DNA from: Acidianus sp. HS-5 | GTDB taxonomy: Archaea; Thermoproteota; Thermoprotei_A; Sulfolobales; Sulfolobaceae | Direction: 5' to 3' | Assembly: GCF_021655615.1 (NCBI RefSeq) | Contig: NZ_AP025245.1 | Location: 124,001-188,000, forward strand | DNA: 64,000 nt | Part shown: piece by piece, positions 58,560-64,000 of the stretch | Layout of the letters: every line of letters begins with the position of its first letter | Position numbering within the stretch: position 1 is the stretch's first letter | Notes under the pieces: generated by a model | Databases searched by the model: none | Told to the model about the DNA's origin: nothing | Seen by the model: the letters and a program-made list of their open reading frames with translations, nothing else | Position numbers and translations under genes: made by a program

Positions 58560-58913
58560 TTACTTATTTTTCTGAGTTAAGGCTAAAATTCCTGCAATTA
58601 GAAGTAAAATAAATGAAATGCCGAAGAATCCGAAAAATACTGGAATGGAAAGAACTGCAGCTATGATTAGCAATATGCCTCCAGTTTGCCTATCTGAAAT
58701 TAATGAACCTATTAAACCCAGCACTAATGCAGGAACGGCTATAATTGTAGGAAATACTAAAATCATTCCACCGTGCGGATATCCTCCCATCATTCTCCCC
58801 ATCATTCCACCGTAATATCCTTCCATAAAGTAATATCCTATGTAAAATGGAATTATAAGACCTAACAATAATAAAATTGAACCAACTATTCCTAAAATTT
58901 GATAGTTCTCCAC
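58560..58913 (-). CDS. Small membrane protein, DUF4064-like
   Basis: A 117-aa protein from a GTG start at 58913. Four hydrophobic segments, with a Gly/Tyr/Met-rich loop between the first two (YFMEGYYGGMMGRMMGGYPH) that could bind metal. Its pattern recalls DUF4064-type small proteins. It starts right behind a 61-codon frame with which it may be coupled. Confidence 0.6.
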   Translation of the reverse strand: MENYQILGIVGSILLLLGLIIPFYIGYYFMEGYYGGMMGRMMGGYPHGGMILVFPTIIAVPALVLGLIGSLISDRQTGGILLIIAAVLSIPVFFGFFGISFILLLIAGILALTQKNK

Positions 58914-58914
58914 T

Positions 58915-59100
58915 TTAACTCACCACGAGTATTTTACCATATACTTCTGCATGGTTGGTATATGTGCCAGTAACTCTAGAAGATGAAATGAAGGCAATAT
59001 AAGACTTAAACGTATATCTTGATGAGTAGTTTGCATTAGGTAATAATTGGGTCATTAAACAAAATACCCTATTGTAACTTTTCTTCATTATATTCTCCAC
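58915..59100 (-). CDS. Possible small protein (61 codons) before the DUF4064-like gene
   Basis: Starts ATG 59100 or 59088 (MKKSYNR). Its last half (YIAFISSSRVTGTYTNHAEV) looks like the beta-strand end of an extracellular domain, but there is no signal peptide and no known fold. It stops one base before the next gene's GTG. May be a small protein, or the remnant of a larger secreted protein. Confidence 0.4.
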   Translation of the reverse strand: MENIMKKSYNRVFCLMTQLLPNANYSSRYTFKSYIAFISSSRVTGTYTNHAEVYGKILVVS

Positions 59101-59134
59101 TATTATAGTATTTTAACTTTTAACTTAAAAATTT

Positions 59135-60568
59135 TTATTGTAAATTACTGAGAGATGATGGCGAAACATTCGGTAAACCTTTGAATACGCTATTAAATAA
59201 TCCGCTTGTCATTAAGTATGAGAAGTGAAATGCTATAACAGTTATTATCATTAGTATTCCTATAAAATACATTCCGGAATATATACTTTTACCGTAGGCT
59301 ATAGCTATAGCTATACCGTTAGCGAATGATATGACTATCAATATTATTAGAATAAGCAGAGAAATCAGTGAAATGTTTACTTTCCCAAGAGTAAATATAT
59401 TGCTAATTACATCAACGCTAAATATTCTTTCAAATATCCCTAAGAGAGAGATTAAAGTGCCTCCAATAGCGGAACTAGAGGCTTGTAATGCATAAACCGA
59501 GGCTTCAAATGCCCTTCCGTTTTGCTCTCTTTTTGCTCTTATGTTAAGTAAAGAGGTTCCAACTCTTGCTAGTACGTCTCCTATATGTTTGATATCTCCT
59601 CCATATTCTATAGTGCTAGACAAGACCCTATTCATCATTAGGATTAATACACTACCGCTCTCTTCGCCCATTAATTCGAATATTATGGATTTCTTTATTC
59701 CGAACTCTATTCTGTTATATGCAGACATTACCAGTGGTCTCATCTTTCCAATATCTCCTCTTAATATACTTGTGAAAGCCTCCTTCAAGTTATTTACTAT
59801 AGAGTATGTTCTAGAAAAATATGTTACGAACGTTACATAATGCCTTTCTAATATGTCCAGTTTTCTCTCTTTAGATCTGAAATATATTCCTAAAATTAAA
59901 AACGTCAAGCCTAATATTAGTATTGAAATGAAATTATGTATTAAAATTATAAAAATTAATACGGCATTGATGATAACTAATGTTAAGTATTGCTCCTTTC
60001 TCCTATAAATTACATATGTTTCTGGTCTATACGATATATATATAATTAGAGTCATCAATAGTATTACCATTACTAAAGAGATTGATAATAATTCTAAACT
60101 GTTTGTTCCCATGTTAAATAAGATTGATACTAAGGTAAGGTTAACCATTAGGAAGATTAGTGAACTACTTAAAGTTCCATAAATGGAAAGGAAATTAGCC
60201 ATGGAGTCTATCTTCCTCATCATATTTGCTTCATATTCTGAGATAGCCATATTTATTTCTCTATCGAGATATGTCTCCATGTCATCGCCGTGAGATAGTG
60301 CTTGCGAAAATCTAATTAGAAAATCTCTTAAAGGCAATATTTTTTCCTTAGACGCAAGTATATTTATTGCTGTAGAAAATTTATATTTAAATCCATTTAT
60401 AAGTGTATCCAATTTTCTAAATATCGAAGAATATTCCTTAAGATAATCTAAGCTGGCCACTAAAGAAACTATTACTCCGGGAGGTAAATCTGCACTGAAT
60501 AGCGCCAGAATATAAGATAACAAAAATATGAATTTTGATTCCATTTCATCCTTAGATCTCAATTTCAT
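59135..60568 (-). CDS. arlJ: Archaellum platform protein ArlJ (FlaJ)
   Basis: A 477-aa polytopic membrane protein, homologous to TadC/PilC type IV pilus platforms. It has clusters of helices at about 140-230 and 380-460 and two cytoplasmic domains (for example [36 protein letters not shown]). Anchors the motor ATPase ArlI. Its start overlaps arlI's end by 17 bp. Last gene of the operon; a T-rich stretch (59108-59134) lies after it. Confidence 0.9.
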   Translation of the reverse strand: MKLRSKDEMESKFIFLLSYILALFSADLPPGVIVSLVASLDYLKEYSSIFRKLDTLINGFKYKFSTAINILASKEKILPLRDFLIRFSQALSHGDDMETYLDREINMAISEYEANMMRKIDSMANFLSIYGTLSSSLIFLMVNLTLVSILFNMGTNSLELLSISLVMVILLMTLIIYISYRPETYVIYRRKEQYLTLVIINAVLIFIILIHNFISILILGLTFLILGIYFRSKERKLDILERHYVTFVTYFSRTYSIVNNLKEAFTSILRGDIGKMRPLVMSAYNRIEFGIKKSIIFELMGEESGSVLILMMNRVLSSTIEYGGDIKHIGDVLARVGTSLLNIRAKREQNGRAFEASVYALQASSSAIGGTLISLLGIFERIFSVDVISNIFTLGKVNISLISLLILIILIVISFANGIAIAIAYGKSIYSGMYFIGILMIITVIAFHFSYLMTSGLFNSVFKGLPNVSPSSLSNLQ

Positions 60569-62084
60569 TCACCACTTCTTCCAATCCTGATTGTCTAACC
60601 TTCAAAATCCAACGCCATACATCAAAATAATTAAAAATTTTCTTATTAACTAAATGTTCAATAAATTTAGCTCTAAGATTTAATTCATCGTATAACGTAT
60701 TCATATTCTTCCTATCTATTCCTCTCCTTATGGCTATTTTATTCTCTATAAGGTACGAAGCTCCTTTGCCTGCAAAAATTATCTTGTCATACACCGGATC
60801 GTAAGTAAACGAAGGAACGTAAATAACGTCATTTGTAACGGGATCGATATCAATTATTTCATCAACCTCAATTACTCTTCTGATTAAATTCCCCTTCTTA
60901 TCATAGAGTGCACTTTGAAATAGAGCAATGTTAAGATTATTTATATAAGATTTAGGAACTTCTATAGGATACCCGCTAAGTCTCTGAACCAATGTCCTAA
61001 TGTTTGCAGAATGGAATGTTGCCATTACAGAGTGACCAGTCTGCATTGCTTGAAAAGCTACATTTCCTTCTCTATCTCTTATTTCTCCTACTAATATGTA
61101 GTTCGGCCTTTGCCTTAATGCAGCCTTAAGCAGATCAAATAGTTTTATTTCACCTTCTCCTCCAGTCTCTCTAGTTACTTCTGCTATCCAATTCTGATGA
61201 GGGACTGTCAATTCTGGCGTATCTTCGATTGTGACTATCTTCAAATTTGGAGGAATGAATGTAGCTATTGCATTAAGCGTTGTAGTTTTACCAGATGCAG
61301 TCTCTCCGCAAATAAAGACGTTCATTCCTTCATCCAACATCATCCATAAATATGCTGCTAACAAAGAATTCATTGTGCCGAATGTAACTAATTGTGTAAT
61401 ACTTATAGGGACCTTTGTGAACTTTCTTACTGTCATATTTGAACCTCTTCTGCTGACATCTACGCCGTATACGAAGTTTACTCTAGAGCCGTCTGGAAGT
61501 GAAGCATCAATGATTGGTCTATTATGAGATACGGGTCTCATGGTTTTTTCGCTTAAAGTTACTATAAAATCGTCAAGCTCTTGTTCATTAGAGATTTTAA
61601 TTGATGTTATCATTGGACCAAAAATCTTATGTACTATGTATACGTTTCCTATGCCAGGTAAGCTTATGTCCTCTATATAAGGATCTCTTATTAAAGGTTC
61701 TATGGGGCCTGAATATAGTTTATCTCTAATAAAATGATAAATAATATAATCTCTAGTTCCCTTTATTTTAATCTTGTTAAGTATCTCTCTCATTTTCTTT
61801 TCCTTTTCTTCTATTGGGACGGGAACTTTTTCCTTATATTTTAGAGCCTTAGCGAATTCCATTTCTAAACGCTCTAGGATTTTCTGATCTGGCCTTGGAG
61901 GCTCTATAACTATATACTGATAATATCCGTCCTCAGATCTTTTACTTAGTCCATGAATATATATTAAATCTGATACTTTATAGATAATATTAAATACTTT
62001 AGAACCTTTATATTGTGTAGGATCACTTACTATCTGCGGTTTTTCCTCAAGTTTGCTTATATACTCCTCAAGGAAATCCTCCAT
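60552..62084 (-). CDS. arlI: Archaellum motor/assembly ATPase ArlI (FlaI)
   Basis: A 510-aa secretion-type ATPase. Walker [11 protein letters not shown] (about residues 263-272), Walker [14 protein letters not shown] (about 332-344) and the His box [10 protein letters not shown] (about 352-361). The N-terminal domain (1-200) binds the membrane and platform. It drives both filament assembly and rotation. Forms a tight operon with arlH (2 bp apart) and arlJ. Confidence 0.95.
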   Translation of the reverse strand: MEDFLEEYISKLEEKPQIVSDPTQYKGSKVFNIIYKVSDLIYIHGLSKRSEDGYYQYIVIEPPRPDQKILERLEMEFAKALKYKEKVPVPIEEKEKKMREILNKIKIKGTRDYIIYHFIRDKLYSGPIEPLIRDPYIEDISLPGIGNVYIVHKIFGPMITSIKISNEQELDDFIVTLSEKTMRPVSHNRPIIDASLPDGSRVNFVYGVDVSRRGSNMTVRKFTKVPISITQLVTFGTMNSLLAAYLWMMLDEGMNVFICGETASGKTTTLNAIATFIPPNLKIVTIEDTPELTVPHQNWIAEVTRETGGEGEIKLFDLLKAALRQRPNYILVGEIRDREGNVAFQAMQTGHSVMATFHSANIRTLVQRLSGYPIEVPKSYINNLNIALFQSALYDKKGNLIRRVIEVDEIIDIDPVTNDVIYVPSFTYDPVYDKIIFAGKGASYLIENKIAIRRGIDRKNMNTLYDELNLRAKFIEHLVNKKIFNYFDVWRWILKVRQSGLEEVVNEIEI

Positions 62085-62086
62085 TT

Positions 62087-62767
62087 TTAAGCCCTCGAAA
62101 GACTGAGTGGAACAACTTTGATACCTAGCGTAGGATCTACGTTAAACGATATGCTATCTGCTCCTATAATTCCTTCACTTATCTTTACTTTTTCAAGAAC
62201 CTTTACTCTAGTATTACCTATAGTTGCAGCACTTAGCTTAAAGTAAACGTCTACTTCACTCTTTATTCTAGTCTGTAATTCCTCTGGGAAATTAGGATGG
62301 ATAGTTATTATTATTGATTTTCCTTCAGTAACGTAAACTCTTAATCCTCTAAAGAATTCCATCAGATCTTCTTCTGATGAGAATGTAGAAATAACAGTAA
62401 GACTATCTATTACAACAAAATCTTTAACTTTCCCAATAAAGTCATGAATTAGGTATAAAAGCTTTTTTGCAATTGTTAAGTTCCAGCTAAATCTAGGGGT
62501 ATTAACTGGTGCTACTCCCAACTGTCCTTTTAAAAAGAAGGGTATTAAGTCTACCTTAATTTCGCTCATCTTCTTTAGGTACCCGTATGTCGATTGTTCA
62601 GTAGTTATAATGTAACCTTTCATTTTCGAAATTAAGAGACCGTAAGCTATTTGCGCAGATATTACGCTCTTTCCAGTACCATGATCACCTTCTATCAGTA
62701 TTAATGAAGGAAAAGGAATACCTCCAAGCCTTCTATCGAGTTCTTCGTTCCCAGTATTAACTATCAC
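62087..62767 (-). CDS. arlH: Archaellum accessory ATPase ArlH (FlaH)
   Basis: A 226-aa RecA-like protein. Walker [13 protein letters not shown] (about residues 26-37) and a degenerate Walker [10 protein letters not shown] (about 117-125). KaiC-like relatives bind ATP and attach to ArlI and the ArlX ring. Lies between arlF (9 bp away) and arlI. Confidence 0.94.
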   Translation of the reverse strand: MIVNTGNEELDRRLGGIPFPSLILIEGDHGTGKSVISAQIAYGLLISKMKGYIITTEQSTYGYLKKMSEIKVDLIPFFLKGQLGVAPVNTPRFSWNLTIAKKLLYLIHDFIGKVKDFVVIDSLTVISTFSSEEDLMEFFRGLRVYVTEGKSIIITIHPNFPEELQTRIKSEVDVYFKLSAATIGNTRVKVLEKVKISEGIIGADSISFNVDPTLGIKVVPLSLSRA

Positions 62768-62776
62768 TTTTATCCC

Positions 62777-63262
62777 CTATAATATTCCTCTCCATACCGC
62801 TACAGTTCCATAATTAGTTGAAATTATAATAACTGCATTAGTATCAGCATAAGGCGGATAAGGTAAAACTACAGTAAACTTTACAACGGAATCTGGATTT
62901 AAGATTCCTGAAGATGTCCACTGATATGTAGTTGGAGTTCTGGAATAATTGTATGAGGAAATTGTTAATTCTTCGCTTTCACTAACGTTAGCATAGTACT
63001 TTACTATTACTGCAAAGTGACAAAAACTCCACAAAGTAACCGAACCATTATTAGCTACGTTTATGTAAATATCGTTACTATCGGCGGTTACAGAAAGTAT
63101 TGTTATTCTAGAGCTTAATTGGCCTAAGTTAGTACTCTGTTTTAAATTTTCTGCATTATATATCAGATTAGCAGAAAATCCTAAGTTAATTAAAATTACT
63201 GCTATTAATGTTATTGCAATAACCGAAATCAATGAAAATGCCATAATAGTTGAAAGCCCCAT
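62777..63262 (-). CDS. arlF: Archaellum stator component ArlF (FlaF)
   Basis: A 161-aa protein with an N-terminal pilin-like helix (MGLSTIMAFSLISVIAITLI) and an outer beta-sandwich. In Sulfolobus the outer part binds the S-layer and stabilises the motor. The arlG gene ends on its first base. Confidence 0.9.
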   Translation of the reverse strand: MGLSTIMAFSLISVIAITLIAVILINLGFSANLIYNAENLKQSTNLGQLSSRITILSVTADSNDIYINVANNGSVTLWSFCHFAVIVKYYANVSESEELTISSYNYSRTPTTYQWTSSGILNPDSVVKFTVVLPYPPYADTNAVIIISTNYGTVAVWRGIL

Positions 63263-63717
63263 TACATCACCTCAAAGACGTAAGTTGTCTCATAACTATT
63301 AGGTGCAACAAACATTATTTCATAATATTGATTCTGTTGTAACGTGCAGGATAGAGTAATAGTAACTTGTACGGTACTTCCAGGGTAAAGTACCATAGCT
63401 GAAGTACTCCAACCGGGAACCGAATTATAGCCTATCTGTTGTAGCTCGTAAACTTTACCGAAATACACTGTGGAAGATTTTATATAAATTGGAGTCTGGC
63501 CCACGTTCTGTATATAAAATACAACAGTATCCGACGATGTATTGGTAGCGTATACTATGGTAAGAGAAGTAGTGAGCTTCTGAGCCATGTTAACCGAAGC
63601 AGAATCAAATCCAGTACTAACGAAAGTTACGGCATAAAATATTGCACCTGCGAGAATTCCGGCAAGTATAATACTTGCTATTATCAAAATCGATTCACTG
63701 ATTACTTCTCCCGCCAT
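63262..63717 (-). CDS. arlG: Archaellum stator component ArlG (FlaG)
   Basis: A 151-aa protein with an N-terminal helix (SESILIIASIILAGILAGAI) and a beta-rich outer domain, partner of ArlF. It overlaps the end of the arlX reading frame by 23 bp. Order X-G-F-H-I-J is that of crenarchaeal archaellum operons. Confidence 0.88.
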   Translation of the reverse strand: MAGEVISESILIIASIILAGILAGAIFYAVTFVSTGFDSASVNMAQKLTTSLTIVYATNTSSDTVVFYIQNVGQTPIYIKSSTVYFGKVYELQQIGYNSVPGWSTSAMVLYPGSTVQVTITLSCTLQQNQYYEIMFVAPNSYETTYVFEVM

Positions 63718-64000
63718 TCAGATCACCCAGAATTAAGGAAATGTATTTTACAACATCATTATCAACTGTATTGCTAACTTTGGCTATATCATAAGCAACT
63801 AATGCTAAATCTGAAGCGGAAATTTTAGCTCTATTTTTAGCCAAAATTTCCTCAATTTTTTCTATAGTCTCAACATCTTTTGACGAAAGAAGGTCAAGCC
63901 TAAATAACGATATTATTTTTTCCTTATCATAATCCATCATAAACAAAAGAACTGATAACTGGATTATTTTCTTCAAATCGATATTATTAGGTAGGCTTTC
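63695..64000 (-). CDS. arlX: C-terminal part of ArlX (FlaX), runs off the right edge
   Basis: The frame is open to the window end; the TTG at 63976 is internal, not the real start. The visible part is a helical C-terminal domain (LFRLDLLSSKDVETIEKIEE, SASDLALVAYDIAKVSNTVD). It fits ArlX, which forms a cytoplasmic ring around the motor. The membrane helix and coiled coil lie outside the window. Confidence 0.75.
   Translation of the reverse strand, partial: ESLPNNIDLKKIIQLSVLLFMMDYDKEKIISLFRLDLLSSKDVETIEKIEEILAKNRAKISASDLALVAYDIAKVSNTVDNDVVKYISLILGDLNGGRSNQ

Overview
The window looks like a chromosome segment of a thermoacidophilic, sulfur-metabolising archaeon of the order Sulfolobales, most like Acidianus. 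The DNA is AT-rich. TATA-like boxes lie about 26 nt upstream of many start codons, giving leaderless or short-leader transcripts. Gene content fits: two tetrathionate hydrolase-type beta-propellers, a sulfur/polysulfide reductase-type molybdoenzyme cluster, the CbsAB-SoxL-SoxN respiratory cluster, a Tat system, a MalA-type GH31 alpha-glucosidase and a crenarchaeal archaellum operon (X-G-F-H-I-J). Genus assignment is inference from gene content, not from a marker gene. No tRNA, rRNA or CRISPR array was recognised.

Layout. (1) 1-3.6 kb: a lipoyl carrier (H-protein type) and a lipoate ligase with an extra C-terminal domain, a nitroreductase and a polytopic membrane protein. (2) 3.7-15.8 kb: an accessory, decaying region. 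It holds a dead IS6-like transposase, two tetrathionate hydrolase paralogues, three tandem PaREP1-type genes (two sharing a 91-bp identical segment), a gutted AAA ATPase plus a nearly intact homologue whose start codon seems lost, a four-CBS plus RAM-domain protein and a membrane-bound winged-helix regulator. (3) 15.8-31 kb: a minus-strand molybdoenzyme operon (large catalytic subunit, FeS subunit, TorD-like chaperone, second FeS protein, two small proteins, carbonic anhydrase-like protein). A TPR protein follows upstream, then a plus-strand NrfD/PsrC-like anchor, a regulator and an AIR-synthase-like protein. After these come a DUF1634/TauE pair and tatC/tatA/tatA. The Tat genes make sense here because both the molybdoenzyme and the Rieske protein carry twin-arginine signals.

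(4) 31-40 kb: cbsA-cbsB-soxL-soxN plus a small ABM-fold protein, then a radical-SAM/SPASM enzyme. The block is flanked on both sides by paralogous small proteins with a shared Cys motif and a helix-turn-helix-like segment. This is the best candidate in the window for an undescribed functional unit. (5) 40-55 kb: transporters (three MFS, one aberrant Nramp), three START/SRPBCC-like small proteins, a U32-like protein overlapping an MBL-fold hydrolase, an M28-like peptidase, a large cell-surface protein and a UspA protein. Two copies of a roughly 120-bp dispersed repeat lie in intergenic gaps about 11.7 kb apart. (6) 55-59 kb: a vapBC pair with a frameshifted toxin, malA and small membrane proteins. 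(7) 59-64 kb: the archaellum motor operon on the minus strand, running off the right edge inside arlX.

How it fits together: tetrathionate is hydrolysed outside the cell and sulfur compounds are handled by the Tat-exported molybdoenzyme with its NrfD anchor. Sulfite or related anions may leave through the TauE-type exporter. Electrons from quinol pass through the SoxN/SoxL/Cbs complex. The regulators and Cys-motif proteins beside these blocks are plausible but unproven redox or substrate sensors.
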